Part shown: in pieces, positions 34,985 through 42,548 of the stretch
Position numbering within the stretch: the first letter of the stretch is position 1
Layout: the number at the start of each line of letters is the position of its first letter
NCBI GenBank assembly: GCA_001592145.1
Contig: BCWJ01000002.1
Location: 62,001-126,000 of the forward strand
Length of the DNA stretch: 64,000 nucleotides
Source of the DNA: Xylanimicrobium pachnodae JCM 13526 = NBRC 107786
Lineage (GTDB): Bacteria > Actinomycetota > Actinomycetes > Actinomycetales > Cellulomonadaceae
Direction: 5' to 3'
The notes under the pieces: generated by a model
Told to the model about the DNA's origin: nothing
Database searches by the model: none
Seen by the model: only the letters and a program-made list of their open reading frames with translations
Translations under genes and position numbers: made by a program

Positions 34985-36599
34985 CGAGCCCGCTGAGGTA
35001 GGGCGCGACGACGTCGGGCGACACCCGCACGTCGGCGACGAGCACACCGCGCGCCCCCGCGGACAGCCACTGCTCGACCACGCTCAGGTCGCCCAGGGTG
35101 CGGATCACGGCACCCTGGGCCCCGAGTGCCCGGCCGAGGGCGGCGAAGTCGATCTCGCCCACCCGCATCGCGGCCTGGTCCAGCCCCAGCGTCCCGTACT
35201 GGTGCACCTCGGCACCGTAGACACCGTCGTTGACGACGACGACGAGCGCGCTGCGGGCGCACCGGGTCACGGTCTCCAGATCGGCGAGCCCCATGATCCC
35301 GCCACCGTCGCCGACCACCACGACGGTGGTGACCTCCGGGCGGGCGACCAGCGCGCCGGGCGCCGACGGCAACCCCAGCCCGATCGACTGGAACGCCGTG
35401 CCGACCAGCACGATCGAGTCCTCGCGCGGCAGCGACAGGTACGTGTTGGCCCAGCCGATGAAGTGGCCGCCGTCGGAGACCACCTGGCGCTCGGCCGGCA
35501 GGATCCGCTCGAGCCGGGTGAACACGGCGCGCGGGTCGAGCCGGCCGTCCGCCGCGACCTCGGCGCCGTCGTGGCTGCGCAGGTAGCGGACACCGCTGCG
35601 GACCCTCGGGGCCGCGCCGGGCCGTGGTTCCCACGCGCCGCCCGCGTCCAGCCGGGCGCGGAGCCCACGCACGGTCGCCCCGACGTCGGCCCTCACGAAC
35701 CGGGTGACGAGCGGGTGCGTCGCCGCCGGACGCAGGTCGACCTGGATCACGGCCGCGTCGGGTGCGAACGCGCGCCCCTCCCTGGCCGTGAACGGGTTCA
35801 GGCCGGCCCCCAGCACGAGCACGACGTCGGCGCCCTGGATGAGGCCGGCCGCCTCGTCGCCCGCGAACCCGCCGCAGATGCCCACGTCGCCGGGGTACCC
35901 AGCGAGCAGGCCCCGGGCCGGAGCCGTCGTGGCGGTGAGCGCGCCGAGCCGCTCCGCGAGCGCCCGCACCTCGGCACCGCAGCCTCGTGCGCCACGGCCC
36001 GCGACGACGAGCGGCCGTGCGGCCTGCACGAGCTGCGCTGCGACGGCGTCGAGCTCGTCCGCGCCGGCCTCACGCGGCGCCGTGGGCGGGTGCGGCGCGG
36101 GGACGCCCGGGTCGGCGGCCTGCGCCGTCGCCGTGTCGTAGGGCAGGGCGAGGACGACGGGGCGCCGGTGGGTGACCGCGTCCCAGGCCGCCTCGGCGAC
36201 GAGCGTGCCGGGGGCGGCGGCGTCGAGGTGCACGAAGCGGGCGCCCGTGGCGTGCACGAGCTCGCCCTGGTCGATGTCGAAGCTGCGCCGCCCCTGTGCC
36301 GGGGCGTCTCCCGCCAGCAGGAGCAGCGGCGTCCCGGCCAGGGCGGCCTCGGTGAGCGCGGTGACGGCGTTGGTGAGGCCCGCCCCGTAGGTGGTGGTCG
36401 CGGCGGCGAGGCGGCCGGACACGCGGTGGTAGGCGTCGGCGGAGGCGACGGTGGCCGCCTCGTGCCGCACGCAGGTCACCGGGGTGCGGGAGCGCGCCAG
36501 GGCGTCGAGCACGTAGGCGTTGCCGTTGCCCAGGAGCGCGAAGACGTGATCGGTGGTGGCCGCGAGCGCGGCAGCGACGGTGGCGGCGACGGTGGTCAT
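34956..36599 (-). CDS. Thiamine diphosphate-dependent enzyme (acetolactate synthase-like fold)
   Basis: The 547-residue protein has the three-domain ThDP decarboxylase/acetolactate synthase fold. The PYR domain has the catalytic Glu in CVRHEAATVASADAYHR (about residue 47), the centre domain GRGARGCGAEVRALAERLGA, and the PP domain has the ThDP-Mg motif beginning GDGGGIMGLADLETVTRCAR and ending VVVNDGVYGAE. It is not clearly acetolactate synthase, benzoylformate or indolepyruvate decarboxylase. GGAAGGAAG precedes the ATG. It is divergent from an MHS transporter, with an ATCATATATGAT palindrome between them, and lies beside the homoprotocatechuate cluster, so a role in feeding aromatic acids into it (2-oxo acid decarboxylation) is possible but unproven. 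Confidence 0.8.
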   Translation of the reverse strand: MTTVAATVAAALAATTDHVFALLGNGNAYVLDALARSRTPVTCVRHEAATVASADAYHRVSGRLAAATTTYGAGLTNAVTALTEAALAGTPLLLLAGDAPAQGRRSFDIDQGELVHATGARFVHLDAAAPGTLVAEAAWDAVTHRRPVVLALPYDTATAQAADPGVPAPHPPTAPREAGADELDAVAAQLVQAARPLVVAGRGARGCGAEVRALAERLGALTATTAPARGLLAGYPGDVGICGGFAGDEAAGLIQGADVVLVLGAGLNPFTAREGRAFAPDAAVIQVDLRPAATHPLVTRFVRADVGATVRGLRARLDAGGAWEPRPGAAPRVRSGVRYLRSHDGAEVAADGRLDPRAVFTRLERILPAERQVVSDGGHFIGWANTYLSLPREDSIVLVGTAFQSIGLGLPSAPGALVARPEVTTVVVVGDGGGIMGLADLETVTRCARSALVVVVNDGVYGAEVHQYGTLGLDQAAMRVGEIDFAALGRALGAQGAVIRTLGDLSVVEQWLSAGARGVLVADVRVSPDVVAPYLSGLVTPREQPAR

Positions 36600-36620
36600 C
36601 CGATCTTCCTTCCAGCCGGA

Positions 36621-36632
36621 ATCATATATGAT
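36621..36632. promoter_or_regulatory. AT-rich palindromic operator candidate
   Basis: ATCATATATGAT is a perfect 12-bp palindrome, very AT-rich for this genome, located 22 bp upstream of the ThDP-enzyme gene and 80 bp upstream of the divergent transporter gene. A similar element (ATCGTATACGGT) lies between the RraA-like gene and the semialdehyde dehydrogenase gene. GntR-family regulators commonly bind motifs of this sort. Confidence 0.6.
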
Positions 36633-36662
36633 GTCACCGCCACGGCAACGTCGCCACGGCTG

Positions 36663-36686
36663 GCCGCCGCGACCCGTCGCGGCGGC
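36663..36686 (+). repeat. Inverted repeat in the leader of the MHS transporter gene
   Basis: GCCGCCGCGAC (36663-36673) and GTCGCGGCGGC (36676-36686) form a perfect 11-bp inverted repeat with a 2-bp centre, ending 25 bp before the ATG. In RNA it would make a very stable hairpin close to the ribosome-binding site; as DNA it could be an operator. Confidence 0.55.
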
Positions 36687-36711
36687 GGACCGGAACAGCA
36701 AGGGAGCTGTG

Positions 36712-38106
36712 ATGTCCGAGATCGTCCTCAACCCCCGCAGCCGCGAGGATCGCCGGGTCGCCCTCGCGACCCTCGTCGGCACCTCGATCGAGTGGTACGA
36801 CTTCTTCATCTATGCCAACGCGACCGCGCTCGTCCTGGCGCCGCTGTACTTCGAGCCCTTCACGGCGTCGGGCAGCGAGCTCGCCGGACGCATCCTGGGC
36901 TTCGCGACGCTCGGCATCGGGTTCCTGTTCCGGCCGCTGGGCGCGATCGTGGCCGGCCACCTGGGCGACAAGATCGGGCGCAAGTCCATGCTCGTGGCGA
37001 CGCTCCTGGTCATGGGCGTCTCGACGGCCCTCATCGGCATCGTCCCCACGCACGCGCAGATCGGCGTCACGGCGCCGCTGCTGCTGGTGCTGCTGCGCAT
37101 CCTCCAGGGCTTCTCCGCGGGCGGCGAGTGGGGCGGCGCGGCGCTCATGGCCGTCGAGCACGCGCCCGCGGCCAAGCGCGGGCTGTTCGGCGGGTTCCCG
37201 CAGATCGGCGTCCCGATCGGCATGCTCATCGCGACGGCCGTGCTGGCGATCATCACGGCCACCACGACCGACGCGCAGTTCCTGGCCTGGGGGTGGCGCG
37301 TCCCGTTCCTGCTGTCGATCGTCCTGGTCGTCATCGGGCTCGTGATCCGGCTCGGCGTGAGCGAGTCGCCCGTCTTCCAGAAGATGGCGCAGGCCGCGAG
37401 CCACGAGCAGGTGCGGCTGCCCGTGGTGCAGGTGCTGCGGTTCTGCTGGCCGGCCATCGTGCTCGGCGCCCTGACGTTCGCCGCGAACAACGCCAACGGC
37501 TACATGATCACCGGCGGCTACATCCTGTCGTACTCGACCAGCGAGCTCGGGCTGGACCGCACCCCCGTGCTGAACATGGTGCTGCTGGCGTCGGCGGCCT
37601 GGGGCGTCACCACGATGGCCGGTGCGATCCTGTCCGACCGGATCGGGCGCATGGCCGTCTACCGCATCGGGTTCGTCTGGATGATCCTGTGGGCGTTCCC
37701 CCTGTTCCTGCTCATCGACTCCGCCGACGTCGGCAGCATCGGGCTCGCCATGGTGGTGGCGTCCGTGGGGCTCGGGTTCACCTACGGCCCCCAGGCCGCA
37801 CTGTTCACCGAGATGTTCCCCGCCCAGGTCCGCTTCTCGGGTGCGGCCCTCGCCTACGCCGCCGGCGCCATCGTGGGCGGCGCGTTCGCCCCGCTGATCG
37901 CCACCTGGCTCCAGGCGACGTTCCAGACGTCCGCCGCGGTGTCCACCTACCTGGCCTTCATGGCGGCGATCGGGCTGGTGGCGAGCCTCATCATCCGCGA
38001 CCGCACCGGACGGCCGCTCGACGCCTCCGCCACCGACATCCCCGGCGCGGCCGCCCTCAACCGGGAGCTGAGCCGCGGCTCGAACGGGCGGCACCGCCTG
38101 GGGTGA
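36712..38106 (+). CDS. MHS-family (metabolite:H+ symporter) MFS transporter
   Basis: A 464-residue, twelve-helix major facilitator of the MHS family (related to ShiA, PcaT and ProP). The N-terminal ATLVGTSIEWYDFFIYANAT is the family fingerprint; motif A is GHLGDKIGRKSML between helices 2 and 3, and the second copy is SDRIGRMAVYRIG; RILQGFSAGGEWGGAALM follows. AGGGAG precedes the ATG. Its place within the aromatic island suggests import of an aromatic acid such as hydroxyphenylacetate, but that is inference. It is divergent from the ThDP-enzyme gene and convergent with vanZ. Confidence 0.88.
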   Translation: MSEIVLNPRSREDRRVALATLVGTSIEWYDFFIYANATALVLAPLYFEPFTASGSELAGRILGFATLGIGFLFRPLGAIVAGHLGDKIGRKSMLVATLLVMGVSTALIGIVPTHAQIGVTAPLLLVLLRILQGFSAGGEWGGAALMAVEHAPAAKRGLFGGFPQIGVPIGMLIATAVLAIITATTTDAQFLAWGWRVPFLLSIVLVVIGLVIRLGVSESPVFQKMAQAASHEQVRLPVVQVLRFCWPAIVLGALTFAANNANGYMITGGYILSYSTSELGLDRTPVLNMVLLASAAWGVTTMAGAILSDRIGRMAVYRIGFVWMILWAFPLFLLIDSADVGSIGLAMVVASVGLGFTYGPQAALFTEMFPAQVRFSGAALAYAAGAIVGGAFAPLIATWLQATFQTSAAVSTYLAFMAAIGLVASLIIRDRTGRPLDASATDIPGAAALNRELSRGSNGRHRLG

Positions 38107-38127
38107 GGGCAGGCACCCGGACCAAGG

Positions 38128-39258
38128 TCACCGGCTCGGAAGCGACCGCACGTCCGTGAACGCGACGCCCGCGACGGCGCCGGACAGCCCGCGGCGGTCC
38201 GGCGTCGCCACCACCGCGACGACGGCGACCAGCGCGAGGAGCGAGGCCGCGGCGCCGAACGGGACCGTGAGCAGCCAGTGCGGCACGGCGGCGTCGTCGG
38301 GCAGGGAGGCGAGCGCCGAGCAGGCGCCCCACAGGGCGCCGGGGACCAGGGCGCGCACCGCGCGGCGCCCGAACGAGGGCCGCACCCCGGCGTGCACGGG
38401 CGCGAGCCACAGGGCCCGCTGGCCCAGGGAAGCGCCCGAGCCGAGCACCGGGAGCACGAAGACGAGGACGAACGGCACGGCGGACCCGGCCAGCCACTCG
38501 CCCCAGGCGGTCACGACCCGCTCGTCGCCCTGCGCGTACGCTGCCGTCCGCCACGCGATGGCACCCACCGCGCCGAGCGCGAGGTAGGCGAACGCGTCGA
38601 GCAGCATCGACCCCCAGCGGCGCCGCAGCGTGACGGGGCGCGGCACGCCGCGCTCGCGCGCCAGATCGCGGGACTGCGGCATCCAGTGCAGCACCGCGGG
38701 GGCGATCACGGCCCCGAGCAGCGCCCCCACCGTGTTCGCGAGCAGGTCGTCGACGTCGGCAACGCGGTAGGCGCAGCCGATCAGACCGAAGATCCCCGTG
38801 TACTGCGTCGTCTCGATGACGAGGGAGACGAGCAGGCCCGACAGCGTCGCGGTGGCGACACCCCGGCCGAGGAACCGACGCCAGAGCACACCCCACGGCA
38901 CGAACAGCACGACGTTGAACACCACCTGGAGCGTGGCCGCGTGCAGGAGCGTCCCCCGCAGGCCCAGGCCGGCCGTCTCACGCCGGATGTCCGCCACGAA
39001 CTGGAACAGGTGCGTCTGCATGCCGGCCACGCCGTGCACGGCACACCACGCGGCCAGGTCGCCCGACGGCACCGGGAGCAGCGTGTACGCCGCGAGCGCG
39101 ACACCGTAGACCGCGACGGCCGCCGCCCCGATCGTGCGGCGCGTACTCAGGCGGCCGTACCGGCGCGACTGCCAGACGACGAGCGGCATGAGCAGCCCCA
39201 CGAAGAGCAGCGAGCCGAACAGCACGGCGATGACCGCAGGCCAGGTCCAGGTCCCCAT
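38128..39258 (-). CDS. VanZ-family membrane protein with RDD domain
   Basis: A 376-residue protein with an N-terminal VanZ domain (several helices, LLPVPSGDLAAW, VLFVPWGVLWRRF, SLVIETTQYTGIFGLIGCAYR, ADVDDLLANTVGALLGAV) and a C-terminal RDD domain with three more helices (LRRRWGSMLLDAFAYLALGA and SLGQRALWLAPV). VanZ-like proteins are linked to teicoplanin resistance and surface lipid properties, RDD proteins to transport; no direct role in the adjacent pathway is evident. It begins 12 bp after the RidA-like gene on the same strand and may be read through from the hpa operon. Confidence 0.85.
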   Translation of the reverse strand: MGTWTWPAVIAVLFGSLLFVGLLMPLVVWQSRRYGRLSTRRTIGAAAVAVYGVALAAYTLLPVPSGDLAAWCAVHGVAGMQTHLFQFVADIRRETAGLGLRGTLLHAATLQVVFNVVLFVPWGVLWRRFLGRGVATATLSGLLVSLVIETTQYTGIFGLIGCAYRVADVDDLLANTVGALLGAVIAPAVLHWMPQSRDLARERGVPRPVTLRRRWGSMLLDAFAYLALGAVGAIAWRTAAYAQGDERVVTAWGEWLAGSAVPFVLVFVLPVLGSGASLGQRALWLAPVHAGVRPSFGRRAVRALVPGALWGACSALASLPDDAAVPHWLLTVPFGAAASLLALVAVVAVVATPDRRGLSGAVAGVAFTDVRSLPSR

Positions 39259-39270
39259 GCGGGGATCATC

Positions 39271-39714
39271 TCAGGAGGTCAGCACCGCCACGAACTCGCA
39301 CTCGATGAGCTTGCCACCCTCCAGCACCCCGGCCAGGACGTGCCGGGCAGGACGCTTCGCGGGGTCGGGGAACAGCGCGACCCACTCGCGGTTGAGCACG
39401 TCCTTGCGGCCGAGGTCCGCGAGCCACACGGTCACGTGGACGACGTCGTCGGGGGTGCCGCCCGCCCCCTCGATCACGGCGCACAGCGCACCGGCCATCG
39501 CCGCGGCCTGCTCCTCGAGCGTGCCGGGCAGGGAGCGATCACGCTGGCTGCGTCCCGTGATGACGCTCGAGAAGACGAACGGCCCCACCCGGTAGGCGCT
39601 CGGCACCGGGTTGGCGTGCGTGAAGCCCTGCGTGTAGACGGGGCCACGGTCGGACAGGTCGACGCCGAACAGGTCGGCGCGGTTCGGGTTGGCGACGTGC
39701 GGGTGCGGAACCAT
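39271..39714 (-). CDS. RidA-family protein in the hpa operon
   Basis: A 147-residue RidA (YjgF/YER057c) protein: GFTHANPVPSAYRVGPFVFSS, EEQAAAMAGALCAVIEGAG, DVVHVTVWLADL, RPARHVLAGVLEGGKLIECE. The usual Arg that binds the substrate carboxylate (RPAR) and terminal Glu (ECEFVAV) are present. RidA proteins hydrolyse enamines/imines; some relatives are 2-aminomuconate deaminases in aromatic pathways. The start overlaps the hpaI stop (TGATG), so it is the last coupled gene of the cluster. With no HpaF tautomerase in sight, a tautomerase or deaminase step is a reasonable guess. Confidence 0.88.
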   Translation of the reverse strand: MVPHPHVANPNRADLFGVDLSDRGPVYTQGFTHANPVPSAYRVGPFVFSSVITGRSQRDRSLPGTLEEQAAAMAGALCAVIEGAGGTPDDVVHVTVWLADLGRKDVLNREWVALFPDPAKRPARHVLAGVLEGGKLIECEFVAVLTS

Positions 39715-40550
39715 CAGCGGTACTCCGGTCGGGTCTCGTGCGGGTCGGGGGCCTGCGGGGCGGGGGTGGCCCACACGGCTGCGAGGGCCTCGCTCCCCCG
39801 CGCGAGCAGAGTGACGTCGGCGCCCACCAGGACGAACGCGGCTCCCGCCTCCAGGTACCGGCGCGCCTGCTCGGGCGCGAAGGCGTTGACGCCCACGGGC
39901 TTGCCCGCAGCCGTGACGGCGTCGAACGTGGCGAGCACGTGGGCGACGACGTCGGGGTGGTCCTGCTCCCCCAGGTGCCCGAGCGAGGCGGCGAGGTCGG
40001 AGGGTCCGACGAACACGCCGTCCACGCCGTCGACGGCGGCGATGCGGGCGGCGTCGGCCACCCCGGCCGCGGACTCGATCTGAACGAACACGCTGACGTG
40101 CCGCGCCGCGTCCGCGAGGTAGTTCTCGACCCTGTTCCACCGGGACCCGCGGGCGAGCGCCGAGCCGACGCCGCGCACGCCGCGCGGCGGGTAGGACGCG
40201 GCGGCGACCGCCGCCTCGGCCTGCTCGGCCGTCTCGACCATGGGGACGAGCAGGTTCTGCGCCCCGAGGTCGAGCACCTGCTTGATCAGGACGACGTCCC
40301 CGGCCGCCACGCGCACCACCGCGGTGACGGGGTACGCGGCCACCACCTGGAGGATCGCCGTGGTGGTCTCCAGGCCGAGCGGCGAGTGCTCGCCGTCCAC
40401 GAGGATCCAGTCGAGACCGGAGCCGGCCACGATCTCTGCCACGAGCGGCGACCCGGTGCACACCCAGGCCCCGGCGAGCGGGCGGCGCGCAACGGCGAGC
40501 CGGTCACGGAACGTGGGCGGCAACCGGTACGGGTTCACACGAAGCGGCAT
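39714..40550 (-). CDS. hpaI: HpaI-type class II aldolase (4-hydroxy-2-oxoheptanedioate aldolase)
   Basis: This metal-dependent pyruvate aldolase cleaves 4-hydroxy-2-oxoheptane-1,7-dioate into pyruvate and succinate semialdehyde. The 278-residue protein has the HpcH/HpaI signatures SGLDWILVDGEHSPLG, LLVPMVETAEQA, ASYPPRGVRGVG, VQIESAAGVADA (metal Glu) and FVGPSDLAASLGHLG (metal Asp). It starts inside the 3' end of hpaH (16-bp overlap). Its product feeds the semialdehyde dehydrogenase encoded at the other end of the island. Confidence 0.93.
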   Translation of the reverse strand: MPLRVNPYRLPPTFRDRLAVARRPLAGAWVCTGSPLVAEIVAGSGLDWILVDGEHSPLGLETTTAILQVVAAYPVTAVVRVAAGDVVLIKQVLDLGAQNLLVPMVETAEQAEAAVAAASYPPRGVRGVGSALARGSRWNRVENYLADAARHVSVFVQIESAAGVADAARIAAVDGVDGVFVGPSDLAASLGHLGEQDHPDVVAHVLATFDAVTAAGKPVGVNAFAPEQARRYLEAGAAFVLVGADVTLLARGSEALAAVWATPAPQAPDPHETRPEYR

Positions 40551-41320
40551 GTGACGACCCCCAGGTCCCGGTAGTCGGCGTGCACCGTGTCCCCCGGGTT
40601 CACCCACACGGGACGGGTGAACGACCCGGCCAGGATGGTCTCCCCCGCCTCCAGCCGCGCCCCGTGCCGGCCGAGCTTGCGGGCCAGCCAGGCGACGCCG
40701 GTGGCGGGGTGGCCCAGGACGCCGCCCGCCACCCCCGTCTCCTCGACGGTCTCGTTGCGGGAGATCATCGCGGCCACCCAGCGCAGGTCGACGTCGTCCG
40801 GCCGCACCGGCCTGCCCCCGAGCACCATGGCGCCGTACGCGGCGTTGTCCGCGATGGTGTCCACGACGGTGCGGCCCTCGAGCTCGATGTGCGCGTTGAG
40901 GACCTCGAGCGCCGGCACCACGTACTCGGTGGCGCGCAGCACGTCCAGGACGGTCAGGTGCGCACCTTCGAGCGGCGCGCGCAGCACGAAGGCGAGCTCG
41001 ACCTCGATGCGCACCGTGGAGTAGCGCGCGTGCTCGATCACGGCGCCCGACTCGACCACGGTGTCGTCGAAAATGACGCCGTAGTCGGGTTCGGTGATAC
41101 CCGTGGCCTGCTGCATCGCGCGCGAGGTGAGGCCGATCTTGCGGCCCACCAGGCGCCGGCCCGCCGCGATCATCCGGTCGCGCCACAGGCCCTGGATCGC
41201 GTAGGAGTCCTCGACCTCGGCGTCGGGGAACCGCGCGGTGATCCGGGGAACCATCGTCCGGTCCCGGTCCGCCTCGGCGAGCTCGGCGGCGAGCGCCCGG
41301 TGCGTCGCGTTGTCCAGCAT
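40535..41320 (-). CDS. hpaH: 2-oxo-hept-4-ene-1,7-dioate hydratase
   Basis: A 261-residue member of the hydratase/decarboxylase family (MhpD/HpaH/FAH-like) that adds water to 2-oxo-hept-4-ene-1,7-dioate. Motifs include RLVGRKIGLTSRAMQQATGI, TEPDYGVIFDDTV, RIEVELAFVLRAPLEG (metal-binding Glu residues), ALEVLNAHIE and NPGDTVHADYRDLG. This is the hydratase, not the HpaG decarboxylase, which would be a separate FAH-fold protein. It is 14 bp downstream of hpaD and overlaps hpaI by 16 bp. Confidence 0.92.
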   Translation of the reverse strand: MLDNATHRALAAELAEADRDRTMVPRITARFPDAEVEDSYAIQGLWRDRMIAAGRRLVGRKIGLTSRAMQQATGITEPDYGVIFDDTVVESGAVIEHARYSTVRIEVELAFVLRAPLEGAHLTVLDVLRATEYVVPALEVLNAHIELEGRTVVDTIADNAAYGAMVLGGRPVRPDDVDLRWVAAMISRNETVEETGVAGGVLGHPATGVAWLARKLGRHGARLEAGETILAGSFTRPVWVNPGDTVHADYRDLGVVTCRFV

Positions 41321-41334
41321 GGGTGCGCCCGGCC

Positions 41335-42492
41335 TCAGAGCTGGTGGCCGAGCTTGTACTCGCCCAGCTTCCACTGCGGCATGGGCTCCTCGTCGTCCGC
41401 GCGGGTGTAGGAGAACCCGTCGGCACCGATCGTCACCGCCATCTCGGAGGCGTCGGAGCGGGCCACCACGGGCTGCGGGTTCCCGTCGAGGTCGAGCACC
41501 AGGGAGGCGTCGGTGTACCAGGAGGGCACCACGGGGTTGCCCCACCAGTCGCGCCGCTGGTTGTCGTGCACGTCCCAGGTGACCACGGGGTTGTCGGGAT
41601 CGCCCGTGTAGTAGTCCTGCGTGTAGATCTCCACCCGGTGCCCGTCCGGGTCGCGCAGGTAGAGGTAGAACGCGTTGGACACGCCGTGGCGGCCGGGGCC
41701 GCGCTCGATGCAGTCCGAGCGGCGCAGTGCGCCGAGCTTGTCGCAGATCGCCAGGATGTTGTGCTTCTCGTGGGTGGAGAACGCCACGTGGTGCATGCGC
41801 GGGCCGTCCCCGCCGGTCGCCGCCGTGTCGTGCACGGTGGGCTTGCGGCGCACCCAGGCCGCGTAGACGGTGCCCTCCGCGTCCGCGATGTCCTCCGTGA
41901 CACGGAAGCCGAGGTCCTGCAGGTGGCGCACGGCCCGCGGGACGTCGGGGGTGACCTGGTTGAAGTGGTCGAGCCGCACGATCTGCCCGGGGACGAACAG
42001 GTCGTAGCGCCAGTGCAGCCGCTCCTGGTGCTCGGTGTCGGCGAAGAACTCGAGGGGGAACCCCAGCGGGTCGCTCACGCGCACCGAGTCGCCCACGCCC
42101 TTGACGAAGCCGTCCGGGGCGCGGCGCACGTCGCAGCCCAGCTCGGTGTAGAAGGCGACCGCGCGGTCGAGGTCCGCCGCGGAGCGCACCCGGTAGGAGA
42201 ACGCGGCGACGGCAGCCACCGGGCCCTGGCGCAGCACCAGGTTGTGGTGGATGAACTCCTCGGCCGAGCGCAGGTAGACGACGTCGTCGTCCTCCTCGGT
42301 GACGAACAGGCCGAGCACGTCCACGTAGAACTCGCGCGACCGCGCGAGGTCCGTGACCACGAGCTCCATGGACGCGCACCGCAGGATGTCCGGCGGGGGC
42401 GACGACGGCGTCGCGACCGGGTGGGGCGACTCGATGGGGGCCTCCGCGGTGACGAAGAACCCGGAGGAGGTGAGCTGGCGATCGAGGGTCAT
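41335..42492 (-). CDS. hpaD: 3,4-dihydroxyphenylacetate (homoprotocatechuate) 2,3-dioxygenase
   Basis: A type I extradiol ring-cleavage dioxygenase of the Brevibacterium/Arthrobacter HPCD-MndD kind, 385 residues. The three metal ligands are visible: His in RLDHFNQVTPDVP (about 176), His in RMHHVAFSTHE (about 235) and Glu in HRVEIYTQDYYTGDPD (about 284); their spacing matches that of the known enzymes shifted by about 20 residues due to an N-terminal extension. Arg and Trp residues around WRYDLFVPGQ fit a homoprotocatechuate pocket. It makes 5-carboxymethyl-2-hydroxymuconate semialdehyde, the substrate of HpaE. It lies 56 bp downstream of hpaE. Confidence 0.94.
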   Translation of the reverse strand: MTLDRQLTSSGFFVTAEAPIESPHPVATPSSPPPDILRCASMELVVTDLARSREFYVDVLGLFVTEEDDDVVYLRSAEEFIHHNLVLRQGPVAAVAAFSYRVRSAADLDRAVAFYTELGCDVRRAPDGFVKGVGDSVRVSDPLGFPLEFFADTEHQERLHWRYDLFVPGQIVRLDHFNQVTPDVPRAVRHLQDLGFRVTEDIADAEGTVYAAWVRRKPTVHDTAATGGDGPRMHHVAFSTHEKHNILAICDKLGALRRSDCIERGPGRHGVSNAFYLYLRDPDGHRVEIYTQDYYTGDPDNPVVTWDVHDNQRRDWWGNPVVPSWYTDASLVLDLDGNPQPVVARSDASEMAVTIGADGFSYTRADDEEPMPQWKLGEYKLGHQL

Positions 42493-42548
42493 GGCAGCGT
42501 CCTTGCTACGCGTGGTGATCGGTGGTGGTGATCGTGGTGATCGGCGGG

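Noticed and set aside
40535-41320. hpaH as the missing HpaG decarboxylase
   Set aside because: Its length (261 aa) and motifs (RKIGLTSRAMQQ, RIEVELAFVL) are those of the hydratase; HpaG has a tandem or single FAH domain with different motifs.
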